The notes: a model not told the origin generated them from the letters alone. Positions 1 to 18,845 are shown, counted from the first letter of the stretch. The stretch: DNA of 64,000 nucleotides from Trochalopteron elliotii (GCA_024734555.1 JANPWX010000037.1:62001-126000); one strand, 5' to 3'. Made by a program: numbers and translations.

Positions 1-418
1 GATCTGTTTTTTTGACTCCAATCATTGAACTAAAGGCAACTTTAGCAAACAAACAAAAAAAATGTACTAGACAGACACATGGGAACCAGTGACACCTCAT
101 ATTGCTTAGGGAAGTGATGCAGAGCAGGGAATTGCTGTGAATTTCTTCTCATAGATTAAGCTTCACATAAAGCTGTAGTCATTTCTCTTCCACACCCAGA
201 CAATCCTCCCAGTCCCAAATCTCTCTCTTGCACATCTGTCAGGCCAGGATCCGTGCTAAATGACCCTTCATCTTTCTTGCCTTTCTCCTCCTTCCAGGTC
301 ATTATTTCCATCCAGGTTGCATTTGTGGTGCCCAGGACAATGTTCTCATGGTCAGGAGGGACACTCTTGTAAAAGAACAGGATGAAGTGGAGGCACTAAG
401 AAGTTCTGCATTGCTCCA

Positions 419-541
419 ATTCACAGAATCACCTCCTGCTTTGGATATTGGAAGGGACCTTAAAAATCACCTATTTTCAACCCCACTGCCATGGGCACAG
501 AACCCTCCACCAGACCAGGTTGCTCAAAATCCTGTAACTTG
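419..541 (-). mobile_element. CR1 LINE fragment, 3' end
   Basis: Read on the minus strand, this is the 3' end of a CR1 element. On the plus strand it shows the inverted tail cacagaatcac, then ttggaagggacctta, then aaccccactgccatggg and accaggttgctca, all standard words of avian CR1. It is 5' truncated, as usual for CR1, and diverged. Confidence 0.75.
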
Positions 542-1859
542 ATTTTTCTTTCTTGCCCAGCTCCAGAACTGTGTGTCAGTCAGAACAGCTCAGGTAACAA
601 ATTTCATCAACAGACTTTGTCTGTTCAAGAGGGAAAAGGTGGTGAATGACTCGTAATGAGGTTCTTTTGGTGTCTGACCAGTTTGAGAATCCTCCTGATG
701 GAGGTTTAGTGGGACTTTCCCAGAACACCTCTTCAAGGATCTGTCCTACATGGACAGGCAAGGCATGTAGGCAGGCAAAAACCTCTTCCACCAAAGAATG
801 AGACATTTCTGTATTTCTGCCTGTCTCGTGGGCCAAATTATAACAGAAAAAAACATCTATAAAGGCTTCCTGAGATCTGGAAGCAGAATAGAAAGACAGG
901 TTTCAGGTACATTTGACTTTTTCAGAGAAAAGTTTCCACTGAGTTTAACCAAAGTGGTCACTTTAAATCTCATCCAAACCCTCTGCTGCCAGGTACTGAA
1001 ATTACCACAGGAAAACACAGGACCAGAAGGTCCTCTTGGGTCAACATATCAAGCCACATGGGGATTTCTACAGCTGAGTTTGCCTCCAAGGTTGTGAGGG
1101 ACAGAAATAGGTAGTTTTAGGGGCTATTTAGTCCAATACATTTAGATTTTTTGGGCGGTATGATATTTTATGACTTCACAGACTCCATTAACAAGATCTG
1201 ACTATAAAAGTACCTCCATGTAATTATTTCAGATGTAGATGTTCACAGTGACTGATACATATACTCTCAAACACTTTCTGTTGGTAAGCTACTGGATCAT
1301 AACATAAATATTTAAACAGGGCTGAGTGCATGACCTTACACTTTGTATTTCATAATTCCATGCATCATGCATTAATTCAATAATGGTTATGCAATCCTGC
1401 CTACAGGATAGTGTGCTACCCTAGAAATTGGTGGTGCCTTTCTACCTTTGTGTTCTCAGAAAATACCATCAATACATTTTCCTGAGTGAATGGACAGCAG
1501 GGAAAGAAAAAAAAAAAAGGCTAGGACTGATCCTAAAGGAGGAATTCCATTCTTATATTTTGCTTTTAAGGGAAATTCTTAAGGTGTCACTTTCCTGGCT
1601 ACAGACCATACATGTTTACATGCTTGTGACTCCAGTAATGTAAGATCCACCGTGGAAATGGAGCAGTGATTTGCCAGCTTGTGGTGGATTAGGAAACAGG
1701 GGTGGATGTGGCATGGATGTACTGGGATGTGTGAATGGGACAGAGCGGAGACAACAGCAGCCCAGAGGGCCAGTAAATGCCCTGCGGCTCTGTGGATATA
1801 ACACTAAGAGATGCTTTTTGAGTCATACACAGCCCAGCTGGAGCAGGAGCAAAGACAGC

Positions 1860-2185
1860 AAGTGCATTACAACTTCCTAAAAGGTGGCTGTGCTCAGGTG
1901 GGGTTGGTCTCTTTCTCCAGGCAGCAACTGACAGAAGCAGAGGACACAGTCTCAAGCTGCACCAAGGGAAATACAGGTCGAATATCAGGAAAAAGTTTTT
2001 CACAGAAAAAGTGACAAAGTACTAGAATGGTCTGCCTGAGGACCTGATGGAGTCACCATCCCTGGATGTGTTTAAAGAAAGATTAGATGTGGCACCGGGT
2101 GCCATGGTTTAGTTGAGGTGTTAGGGCTGGGTTGGACTGGATGATCTTGAAGGTCTTTTCAACCTTGTGATTCTGGGATTCTGTG
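1860..2185 (+). mobile_element. CR1 LINE fragment, 3' end
   Basis: This plus-strand CR1 has the landmarks gtggggttggtctctttct, ctcaagctgcacca, ggagtcaccatccctgga, gatgtggcac and ttggactggatgatcttga, in CR1 order. It ends in a degenerate ATTCTGTGA-type tail near 2171-2183. Its 5' limit is approximate, and no terminal duplication is evident. Confidence 0.85.
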
Positions 2186-2543
2186 AATTTCTGCGGCACA
2201 TCAGGCTGTCCTTCCCTTGGTGGCACTTCAGGAGACGCTGGCATGAGCCATCCTTCATCCTGGTGGCCACCAGAGGGTAAAAGTGTGGCTTGGCCACCAT
2301 GCATCACACACTCTCAGAGAGGCTGGGAGGTTGTTCTGCCCCTGATGGAAGTGTCACTTTCATCACCCAGCACACACAGCTGTCCCCTGAGAAGTGGCTG
2401 GTGTCACATCAGCTCTCACACCAGATGACCCACCAGAACAGGGGGCACCAGGACCTGCCTTGTGACCCCAATTCTCCTACATCGTCCTAATAATTCCTGT
2501 CCCAGGTGGTTTTCCTTGCTCACCTCAGCAACAGAAATGCACA

Positions 2544-2592
2544 ATAAAAATACGTTAAGAATTTTAAACTTAAAATCTTAACGTATTTTTAT
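2544..2592. repeat. Inverted repeat with 4-base loop
   Basis: The left arm 2544-2566 (ataaaaatacgttaag then aatttta) pairs with the right arm 2571-2592 (taaaatcttaacg then tatttttat), differing by one base of length. The loop is aact. It is AT-rich and could be an AT-rich palindrome or the remnant of a small inverted-repeat transposon. Confidence 0.9.
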
Positions 2593-4973
2593 CGTATATT
2601 TGTTTTGAAAACTTAACAAAAAGCATAATTATTCACTTAGCTATTTCAGAAGCTCTCTCTTACAAAGGAGGAAGAAATTCTTATGATCTGTCTGGTTTGG
2701 CTCTACCTTCTAAAGCAGCCTCAATGACTCTTAAAATGCCAGCTGGCAAGAGCAGCACAGCTTTATTGTGCAAAGGGCAGTTACACAGCACACAGCTCTC
2801 CAACTATATTGTAAAGTTTAGTTCCTTGAAGATGATTCACTCATCAGCTGACCAGCCTTAAATATAGTTTCATGTGGCATTGCACACAAATTGTCCAAGA
2901 CATTTTCAGGATATATGAATACAACCCAAAGACTAAGGATATACTAAATTTCCTTTCAACAACTGGACTGCTCTGTAACACGATGTTGCCCAGGGCAGTT
3001 ACTAAGTTTCCTGGCTTTTCTTCCACCATTCCTTTGAATTTATGTTAGTGAGGCTGGATAAGACCTGCAAACTGAACCACTGAACATGCCAAAGAATTGC
3101 AGTGGCTGTAATAATTTCAACACCAGTTTGTAGACTTTACAGGAGTTCAAGAGCAATTTTACTCCATAATGCTCAGCCTTGCAGTTGGGAAAGTGACCAC
3201 AGACATCACCATAAGGCAGATGTGACAGATAAAAGTATTTAATTTAGATGCATTTATGGATATGCCACACCAAGATTTTCTCCGTGCCTCCAGACACTAT
3301 GGAAGCATTTAGAATCCAAATGAGATACAACCTCAGGATAATATTCTTTATCAGAACTGGCTCTTGAAACTCAGAGGAGGAAAAAGGATCTCAGCAAGTT
3401 AAGAGGGACTTTGCTGGCACAGATGCCAACAGGGTTACAGGTAAAAGTTCTCACACATGAGTATTTTTATTTTATTTTTATTTGAAAAGGCTCGTGGTGC
3501 TTTTTAGCTACCAGAACTTTTGGATCTGATGATGCTATGCAAGTAAGTGAGTTGGTGAGTTCATTCTACCCCTACTGAAGAAAAAAAAAATTTTTTGCTG
3601 ATGCCACAGGTGCGAGATGACCTCCTCTCTACCTGCTAATCAACATCATGAAATCTCCATGCTGGCACTGGATGAGTCTCATGATTCAGAATCTGTGGTT
3701 CTTTTCACCACCTTCATCACCAATAAATAATTTCCTTTTCTTTTTTCTATGAGCAACCAAACACAAGAATCATTTCTCTTTATCAATCTTTCCACATCCT
3801 TACAGAGAACTGTTGGCTGAAAAGAATAAAGCTAGCAATTTTTCTTTCAGCTGACCAATAACTTCAGCTTATCCACGCTGGCAGAATTTTTCAATATCTG
3901 GTTTTACATCTGGGACAGTCTTTTTTTGAGCACTGAAGGTTAAATATACGTAGATAATGTTAATGCAGTCTCTGCTGAGCCAGATTTCATATTTAACAGA
4001 ACTTATGCACACTGATGAGTGTTAATATCTAAGGGTATCAGATGTTGCTAATTCACATCTTTTAATAATCCATGAATATTTCAAATGTTAACATTTCCCC
4101 CAGAATTTAACACATATTATTTCCAGCTTTCATCATCATACACAGAACACACTGCTTAATGGCACGGGGAGATCAACTTTCTACATCTCAGGCTAAACTC
4201 TCCTAAAAGATATAATAAATAATGTTTTTTCCTAAATAAAGAAAGTAATATTTTGCCCCTGCTCTTCTAATCAAATTTAATTCCAAGGAAAATTTATAGC
4301 AATGGCAAATCATAGAAAAAAACAGAAATAATTTCCCACTTCCTGAGTAATCACAGTTTAATCTTTTGACTTTCATAAAAAAAAAACCTAAAAAATATAC
4401 CTTGTTCTTGCAATCAACATTTTCAGTGTGAAAATAACTGTTAAAATTTAGGTTAATGTAAACAAAGCAACACACTTTGCTTTTCTACAAGCCCTTTCAA
4501 GAACTTATCTACCCCAGCAGCCGAGAACCAAAACATTGGGTACTTGAAAGCAAAACAACCACTAAAAGCAATTGGTAGCAAAACCCAACAATTTTTTTTA
4601 CAGCAGCATCTACTATTAAACAACTCACTACATAAACAGTAAAGGCCATTAGAGCCACAATATCAAAGATGCTCTGTAAGCTGAACAGGCAAAACATTTC
4701 CACAATGACTGAGAGCCAGCAAAGCGCTCCTTAAGATGTCAACAGGGAAATATAATTCAGTCTTAATAGGTTCAGAGCTTATGTAAGCCATGCTTATGGG
4801 ATAGTCTGTTAAAAAAACAGAAAGTGAGCCAGTGACATTACTGTAAACAAAACCTGCAGCTTCCTAAAACATGCAGGCTAAAGATGTTCCAAACTTTGCT
4901 AAAAGACACTTTGCTGTGGTAAGGTTTGTGTGTTCTGGGCCAGAAGTGAAGGGGAACAGAAATGTTTTTTTAT

Positions 4974-5033
4974 AGGTGTGAGTACCACCTCAACTATCTC
5001 CAAACAGGGATAGTTGAGGTGATACTCACACCT
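4974..5033. repeat. Inverted repeat with 5-base loop and T-box-like ends
   Basis: The left arm 4974-5001 (aggtgtgagtaccacctc then aactatctcc) and right arm 5007-5033 (gggatagttgaggtg then atactcacacct) are complementary except for one substitution and one single-base indel. The loop is aaaca. Each outer end is AGGTGTGA or its complement, the T-box consensus. Confidence 0.92.
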
Positions 5034-5349
5034 GTACACAAAAGAGATCAGGAATGCCTTCAGCCCCATGAATGGCCCAAGAAATAAAATCATTGTGATC
5101 AACCCATGCGCTTTTCTTCTAGCAAAACATCTGCTCTTCCAAAAAAACCCAGCAAGCCCTCATTCCCAACTGGCCAACTAGTAATGCAACTTTGTCTTTG
5201 GGACAGGAGCAAATTTCTCTTGGTGACAACTCAGTTCATTGAATTGTGGAGCAATGTGAGATTTGCTGTTTCTGGATTAAAAAAATGGTACATCTGCACA
5301 TTTACCCACCAGGAAAGGAAGAAAAATAAAAACCATCTTGAGAACTCAC

Positions 5350-5706
5350 CACCAGGTTTCCTATCACCATGACCAACAAGAAGACGAGAAGGCACAGTGG
5401 CTGCCCAGCTACTTCCATGCAGTCCCACATGGTCTCGATCCACTCCCCACACAAAATCCGGAAGATGATGAGGAAGGAGTGGAAGAAGTCGTTCATGTGC
5501 CACCGTGGCAGATTGCCAGTTGTGCTTATCTTCTTCACATTGTCCAAGTAGCTCTTCCCAAAAAGTTGCATCCCCACCACGGCAAAAATGAAGACAATGA
5601 TGGCCAGCACGAGGGTGAGGTTACCCAGGGCACCCACGGAGTTGCCAATGATTTTAATGAGCGTGTTTAAGGTGGGCCAGGACTTTGCCAACTTGAAGAC
5701 TCGCAG
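5350..5706 (-). CDS. SCN5A: Exon 16: domain II S4-S5, S5, pore loop and most of S6
   Basis: The exon is 357 bases (119 codons, phase 0), bounded by tgttcacag and gtgagt. It starts [16 protein letters not shown], finishing S4 and giving the S4-S5 linker. S5 runs from about residue 29 to 50, followed by the turret [16 protein letters not shown]. The pore loop has [11 protein letters not shown], with Glu 88 (codon 5445-5443) the domain II member of the DEKA filter. S6 begins [15 protein letters not shown] and is completed in the next exon, which lies outside the window. The turret is two residues longer than in human Nav1.5 as I recall it; the rest is nearly identical. Confidence 0.96.
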
Positions 5707-12654
<6,948 letters not shown>

Positions 12655-12893
12655 CAAATTGCCAATGTACAGCATGTGGTCAAACTCCTTTGTCATCTTG
12701 TAGTGCTCCAAGGCCATGAAGAGCGTGTTCAGCACAATGCAGAGGGTGATGGTGAGGTCAGTAAACGGGTCCATTACCACAAACTTGACAAATTTCTTGA
12801 TTAAAAGCCAAAGCGGGCAGCAATCCCAAATGAGGAATTTCACAGCAAAGTGGTTCCAGCAGGGAGGACATTTCTGGTGCGATTCCTCGAGCT
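12655..12893 (-). CDS. SCN5A: Exon 14: end of I-II linker, domain II S1 and start of S2
   Basis: The exon is 239 bases, bounded by ggcttag and gtaagtcag. It completes a Glu codon and encodes [12 protein letters not shown], then IWDCCPLW, then [16 protein letters not shown] and LFMALEHY as domain II S1, and MLYIGNL as the start of S2. The paired cysteine motifs (CPPCW, CCP) are typical of the pre-domain II region. DPFTDLTIT and ALEHYKMT match Nav1.5, although IWDCC agrees with Nav1.8 where human Nav1.5 has IWECC. The exon length equals the human one as I recall it. The plus-strand frame opposite it is a shadow. Confidence 0.96.
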
Positions 12894-13849
12894 CTAAGCC
12901 ACAAAGCAGCAAAGTCACAGTCAATTCACACTGAGTTATATGACAAGAGAACACTTAAAATTACTCATTACACAGAGGAAGGCCCACAAATTACCCCAGA
13001 CTTTTTTTCAAAGGTAAAAATATTCCTGTGCTAACAGGCTGGCAAATTGCACACTTTGGGGTTTTAGCCAGTTGACTTGCACTTAGCAGACAGCGACCCG
13101 TTCTGAAAGTAAAAACCTTTTAAAAGTGTCACAGGCAAAAAGTGAGAATCACACTAAATATGTGAAGCCTAGTATTATATATAGGCTTGGATTCTTACTC
13201 TGTTTTCCATTTTGCCAAGTTCAAATGGGTTAGAATACACTATCTTCATTGAACTTAGATTGTAATATGTATTTTTCATTCCCCGGTCACATTTTCAAAG
13301 TATCTTAAGTAATACCTTTTAAAGCAGATAAGAGATGAAAGAGCTTAAATCCAATATTTAAAGCTGATTTAAGTACTTGAGAACCAGAGTATCACTGGTT
13401 GTCAACAGAGTTTCTGTCCTTGATGTGCAATCCAAAAAGGCATTAAATACCTGATTTTTCTGAAAGGCCCACAGACAAAATCAGGGAGCACATAAGACAT
13501 TTTCCAAATGCTACTAAAACTCGAATGTGCTTTTTAAAGGTCCTCTTAAAATATTGCCTGGAATACCACTTTTACATGCTCATTTTACCTATGCACAAAA
13601 GAATTGAAATAGCTTCATAAGTATAATTTGTATTAAATGGTGAAAGAGAGAAAAGCCAAAAAAGACAGTTAATGGCTAAATGACAATGATCAGCAGAATT
13701 GCTTAATGCATTCCTTTTCTGATTCCTTTATGGGCATGGAATACTGTATTATGGTTTTAGTCTATATAATTAGAAGCTGCACTGATAACAGGAAAACTTC
13801 AGCCAAGGCTGTTATTTCAATCAGTTCATAAACAGCCTCCTCTCCCAAG

Positions 13850-14098
13850 GCAGGAAGCATTTGGGACAAGGGGAAATGGCCCCAAGCTGTGCCAGGGGAG
13901 ACTGGATATTGGGAAATAAAAAAATCTTCACTGAAAGAATGATTAAGCACAGATGGAGTCACCATCCCTGGAAGTGTTCAAAAACTGAGTGGACATGGCA
14001 CTTTGCAATATGGTTTGGTGGGCACGGGGGTATTCAGTCAAAGGTTGGACTTGCTGATCTTGGAGGATTTTTCCTCAAATTCTCTGATTCTTTATCCA
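13850..14098 (+). mobile_element. CR1 LINE fragment, 3' end
   Basis: The element carries atggccccaagctgtgcca, cttcactgaaagaatg, ggagtcaccatccctggaa and ttggacttgctgatcttgg, ending near ctctgattcttta. It is a plus-strand CR1 3' end, diverged and 5' truncated. The open frames at 13861-14353 come largely from it. Confidence 0.82.
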
Positions 14099-15179
14099 CT
14101 TTTCTTCAAAGGACAACAGAACTGTGGTATCAGGTGTCTTCCACCAAGCTTTCAAAATACCATATGGTGTCCTACCTGCACAGGTTTTGCACACACATCT
14201 ACACTGTCAAATTGCTCCCAAGAAATGACTCTTTCCAGCCTCCAAAGAGAGGGTTTACAGATAAACCTTAAAATTATTTGCAAACCACAGATTTCAATGC
14301 AAAATCCTTTTTTTCTTTTTTTTGTTTTGGAAACTTGTCTCTGGAAGCAATAAAGGGTTTAGGGTGAAAGCAATAACGGGTTTAGGGCAGTCAATTCCTT
14401 CAGGGTCTAATTTTCCATGTAAATCTAGAACACACAGATCTATATCCTTATTCTTCACAACATAAGCCCCTTTGAGTTCAGGTTGCTGCTAAAAGGCTTG
14501 GTTTCACTCTTTTCAGTCTCAGCCACATGTTATTTCTCTGTTCTTTTGCCAGCTTTTGTGCTCCCGGACCTTCTAGGTGAGCTATGTCTGCTTGTTGATC
14601 CAGCTGAAAACCAATCATACAAAGTGCAGGAACACAGCAAGGGAAGGAGGAGGGTGTGACTGTCCTCTTTTGGAAATGATGTGGCATTAAAATGACTTAA
14701 ATCAATTAAGAATCCACATCCTTTCTCAGTAAATATGACCTTTGGAAAACACAAGATACCTCTTTTTATTTTTTCTAATATCTGCAAAAGAAAAAGTAAA
14801 ATTAGCCTCTGTTTTTTCTGCTACTCTTAAAAAAATTATCAGGAAAATACAACCAGCATTGTGTTGGAGATGTTTTTCCCCTTATTTTCAAATTTAAAAA
14901 GAAATAGGTCCTTTCTTGTCTGCAAGGGTTTGTAATGTCTGGAAAAAACAGACAGTTGTTGACTACCCAAGAGCTAAGAGCAGAAACCAAATAAGTAAAG
15001 GGGAAGGGATTTCTGGTCTGGCAGTTTCAGAGTTAGGCACAAATCTTACAGCCATGAATATGGTTAAATCCTGTGATATATTTTATTCTCATCTGACATT
15101 CTTTGTTAACAAGTATTCAATTGCAGTGACTAATCAAAGTCTGGGAGTTCGGAAACCTTTGATAAGGATTTCTTTTATA

Positions 15180-15322
15180 TAGAATCATAGAATCATGTAG
15201 GTTGGAAAAGACCTCTGAGACCACTGATTCCAGCTGTTATCCCTTGGCTGCCAAGTCCACCACTAAACCACATTCCTGAGTGCCATGTCCTCTGAGCTAT
15301 CCTAGCCTGGATGGTCTCTATT
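15180..15322 (-). mobile_element. CR1 LINE fragment, 3' end
   Basis: On the plus strand the element starts with the inverted tail agaatcatagaatcat, followed by aggttggaaaagacctctga and ccaagtccaccactaaacca. It is therefore a CR1 3' end in minus orientation, the same orientation as the host gene. Confidence 0.82.
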
Positions 15323-15618
15323 TCTGTGGTATAAAGGACTAGAAAAATACCATTAAATAAACAAGAAGTCCAGAAGTCCAGGCCTTTTAGGCCTTCTTAA
15401 CACATCACAAGAAAGCAAATCAGTCACAAAATTAATTGCTAAAAACCCCACAGAAAACAAATAAAACCTTTGCAGAGTACATTAAACACTGGAATACACC
15501 AAAGCAATTATTTCCCTACTAAGAACACAGCTCTTTATTTTTTCAAACACAAATATATCTTCTGGCCACAATACTGCTGAATATAACCATGGGGAGGGTA
15601 AAAAAGTGAGGATGAGGA

Positions 15619-15723
15619 AGGACTTTGTGGTTTCACACTGGGCAATGTCCAGTTCCTGTCTGTAAGNNNNNNNNNAGGACTTTGTGGTTTCACACTGGGC
15701 AATGTCCAGTTCCTGTCTGTAAG
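15619..15723. repeat. Identical 48-base repeats flanking a 9-N gap
   Basis: Bases 15619-15666 and 15676-15723 are identical (each begins aggactttgtggtttcac and ends ctgtctgtaag), separated by nine N. This looks like two contig ends that overlap but were not merged, so one copy is probably artificial. Confidence 0.9.
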
Positions 15724-15932
15724 GCATCTCTTAGGTGAGTCCCTATCCATCAGTCACACAGAGAATTAGGCTGCAGGAGAATCCAAAATCTCCCTTACTG
15801 CTGTGTTCTTGTCTGACATTTTCCTGTGTTCTGAGGTGCTACCTCCTCTCTCATCTCTGTTTGCAGTGTCCTAGGAGACACAAGAAAGTGTAGGAAGCCC
15901 TTTCATGCTACAAGTCAAAAGACTGTGAATGT

Positions 15933-15950
15933 GGGGGGCGGGGGGGGGGG
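15933..15950 (+). repeat. G-rich run
   Basis: Six G, one C and then ten G lie on the plus strand in intron 13. It could form a G-quadruplex on the non-template DNA strand relative to the plus strand; in the gene's transcript it is a C run. Confidence 0.8.
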
Positions 15951-16587
15951 TCTTGCCCTGAGCTGTCTTGCTGTTGATAAATTTGCAAGAGGAACAAACA
16001 AAGTTCCTGGCCTATGGAAACTCAGAGGAGGAAAATCCTTCTGCACCTTGTGAGAAGAGCAATGGAAAAATTTGTTGAGAAATATTTGCAGGGTTGAAGA
16101 GGTCCTTTAAGCATCCTCAAAATTCGTGGTGGGACTCAAACAGGCACCAGGCTGCAGTTGTGTCCCTGTTGTGAGAGACTTAGGGACTTTAAGGCTTTCC
16201 TCCCCCACAATTTGGATGTTCTGCATGTGATTGCACATGCCAGGCTTTCCATCAGCCCCAGAGAGGTGAGGTAACAGCACATGTACAGTCACCCAAAACC
16301 AGGCTGGTGCTCTGCTACCCTGCACTCTAGTGAGCCCTGTGTACATCTAACACCATGACAGCACAAAATCTTACACCTTACAGCTCCAATTCTGATTACA
16401 TGGCATTTTCACTGGATTCTTACAAGTCCATGAGTAAGATAAGGATTGTCTTGCCTCTGTTATGGGGGTTGCAATAACTACCCTTAGTGCCTTCTCTCAA
16501 AACCATATCAGGGCATTTTGTGTCACTTTTTCCCTGCCTTTGAACGCAGACATGGCTTTGGGCTGGGGAATTAAGGACATCTCTTAC

Positions 16588-16720
16588 CTTCCAGGGCACT
16601 GGTGATGATGCTGACAGCACTCACTGCCCTCTGCCTCTGAAAGGGCTCCTCTGAGTGGTCCACTGAGGGCCGGTGGGGCATTAAAAGCTGTTTCTTGCTT
16701 GCCTCGTCCGAGGGGGAGGT
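16588..16720 (-). CDS. SCN5A: Exon 13: distal I-II linker
   Basis: The exon is 133 bases, bounded by ccttcaaacag and gtaagag. It gives 44 codons plus one base. It starts TSPSDEASKKQLLMPH and ends with the conserved stretch QRQRAVSAVSIITSALE before a Glu codon split to exon 14. The last part is strongly conserved in all Nav channels and precedes domain II. EPF before the QR block and SIITS resemble SCN10A as much as SCN5A. The length of 133 equals human SCN5A exon 13. The exon was found by splice phase and homology because no long open frame stands out here. Confidence 0.93.
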
Positions 16721-18788
16721 CTGTTTGAAGGAACACACTGGGTCAGCACAGTAAAACCAAGGCAGACACTGGGTAGAAATTTCAAAACTGCCTAAGCATT
16801 AATTTTGTCCTCTGAAGAGTCTAAAGCTCACTGACTCCTGACTTAAAGACATGCTGGTGGGGCACAGCTTTTGAAAAATGGCACTTGGAGTAATTTTGGA
16901 ATATTTGTTTTGCCCTTCACCTTCATGTAGACTGTGGGTGAAAATACAGGAAGGCTTACGATGCCAGAGGAATAGCAGTGCTGCTTTCCCATGCTCTTTG
17001 CTTGTGAAAGAAGGCCTGCTTAATTACATTAATTAATCCATTATTTCTGAAATGTGTTAACTATTTAATTATACAGCTAGGAAAGGAAGAGGGCGTGGGT
17101 AACAGCTCCATTACAGACCTCTGATATCATACCAAGCAAACTGACTCCCCAACACATGTTTTCCCTTGTTCTGAAACACTGCCAAATCTCAGGAACATAT
17201 TGTCATTGTGGTGATCTTTGGTGTTATGGATTCTGAAGCTCCATAATTAGGGGAGAGACTTAGCTTCTTTTCCTCAGGAAAAAATAAAAAACCTAACCCT
17301 TGTTCTCATGTTTCTCAAGGAAAAGCATAAACAAGAAATACCAAAGAAATCAAATACCAGCTTCCAAACTGTCTTTGTTTAATGTCTCGTTTTAAATTAG
17401 TTTTACACTTTTTGTAGCCTTGGGTTTCTGAAGTCAGACAGAAGTACAGTATAGCTGAAGACACACACTGCATGAAACACTTTATATTGTCAGTTCACAG
17501 CTGAGCAAGATGTTAAAGCTTTAATTATTACAAGCTCCCACTTCATATAGAGAACAAATCCCTCTTTGTTTACTCCTCCAGATCCCACACAGTTGGAAAG
17601 AAAAGTGGTTGAGGTGCAAGAACCTGGGAAAGCCAGGTCCAACATCATTGTCTGCCACAGACCTTCTGGTTGAGACCCTCAGTTTCCCAAAATAAATGTT
17701 TAACAGCCCCTGCCCTGGTCTTCAAGCATCCAGGCTGTGAGGTCTGAGACACTGTGTAGCAAGACAGGCGTAAACAGATGGATCCTGATGGCTCTTGTGT
17801 TACAGCTCAAGGAAAATGGCAAATGAGAAGAAATCCCTACAAAGATGAGAAGCTCTGGTTTATTCAGACATCAGAGTAGCTGCTTTAGTCTCTCCATAGA
17901 CAAATGAGCCACAGGAATTAGACTGAGCCTTCTGGATTGTCTCATCACTTGGGTCTGAAATGGCCCTGACCACCCTGATCAGCACCTGGGGTGACACCTG
18001 AGATGTGCCAAAAGCAGCAGCTCCACAGCTCTGCTCTTTGTGCCCAGGGACCCAGGGTCCCTCCTTTTCACCACTTCTCTACCAAAAATGCTCTTCAAGA
18101 AAGGCAATTCCGTGAGAAAAGCAAGAAAAAAAGGGTGCTGAAGCTCTACAAGGTGTCTGTCTGGACTGTGGCCTCTTCAGGGCAGGGGATAGCCCCAGCA
18201 AAGGGCAAAGATGTTTGGCCACTGGTTGACAATGAAAATTGTCATATAATCAGGAAGCTGGTCCCAGGTCACTTCAAGTACTGCAGTTAAAAATACCAAT
18301 CACTGCAAGACCAGAAAAGAGTAAGGACTTTGAAAGCAAGCACTTAAAATATTAGCTGGTCCAGAAAGGCAGTAATGCTCCAAAATGGCTTTTTTTTTCC
18401 ACTTTAAAAAAAACCAAACCTCAACTGAATTGTCTCATTGTCCATCGAGTAACTGACAAAGTCACCTCAAAAGGAAAGTTATAATCAGAAACTCTTCAAA
18501 GAGAGTCGTACTTGTGCACAACAAGAAAACACTCTCCTTGGCTAAGGAGCCAGGGAATACCAGGAATGGTGTTTCAGATGCATTAGTTTGCTTGATTTCC
18601 TTCAACTCAACAACATCCAATAAAAACCAATGAAACAACAAATGTTTTATTAATGAAGAAAGCATCTACAAAATTGCATAATCATTCACAGCAGTTTGGA
18701 ATACATAACAAATACACGGTACCAAAAAGAAATAGCTAGACAGGGTGAAGAAAAACAGGGGGGGAGACAAATTTTTAGCTAGAATAAA

Positions 18789-18845
18789 TTAAAAAAAAAA
18801 AAAAAAAGAAAAAAGGAAAAGGAAAGAAACAGAGGAAAAAAAACC
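18789..18845 (+). repeat. A-rich / GA-rich tract
   Basis: A run of 18 A followed by mixed AAAG and GGAAA words lies in intron 12. It is a simple-sequence tract; no retroposed element is recognised upstream of it. Confidence 0.8.

Larger units (their letters stand above)
1..5349 (-). other. Intron 16 (5' part, over 5.3 kb)
   Basis: This is the intron after exon 16. The next exon should encode VLNLFLALLL-type sequence and the start of the II-III linker; I searched the minus strand and did not find it, so it lies outside. The intron holds two CR1 fragments (419-541, 1860-2185) and two striking inverted repeats (2544-2592, 4974-5033). Confidence 0.8.
12894..16587 (-). other. Intron 13 (3.7 kb)
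   Basis: The intron contains two CR1 fragments in opposite orientations (13850-14098 and 15180-15322), a 9-N gap with identical 48-base flanks at 15619-15723, and a G-rich run at 15933-15950. No further coding sequence is seen. Confidence 0.8.

Noticed and set aside
4974..5033. Precursor microRNA
   Set aside because: The stem is only about 27 bp with a 5-base loop and no extended lower stem, too short for a typical precursor; kept only as a hairpin finding.
1..5349. Exon 17 (end of domain II S6 and II-III linker)
   Set aside because: No sequence encoding the LNLFLALLL or SADNL motifs was found; it must lie outside the window.
5338..5670. 110-residue plus-strand open frame
   Set aside because: It is the antisense shadow of conserved exon 16, which explains its length.
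13861..14353. Two overlapping plus-strand open frames of 116-136 residues
   Set aside because: They lie mostly on a CR1 3' end and have no relation to CR1 proteins.
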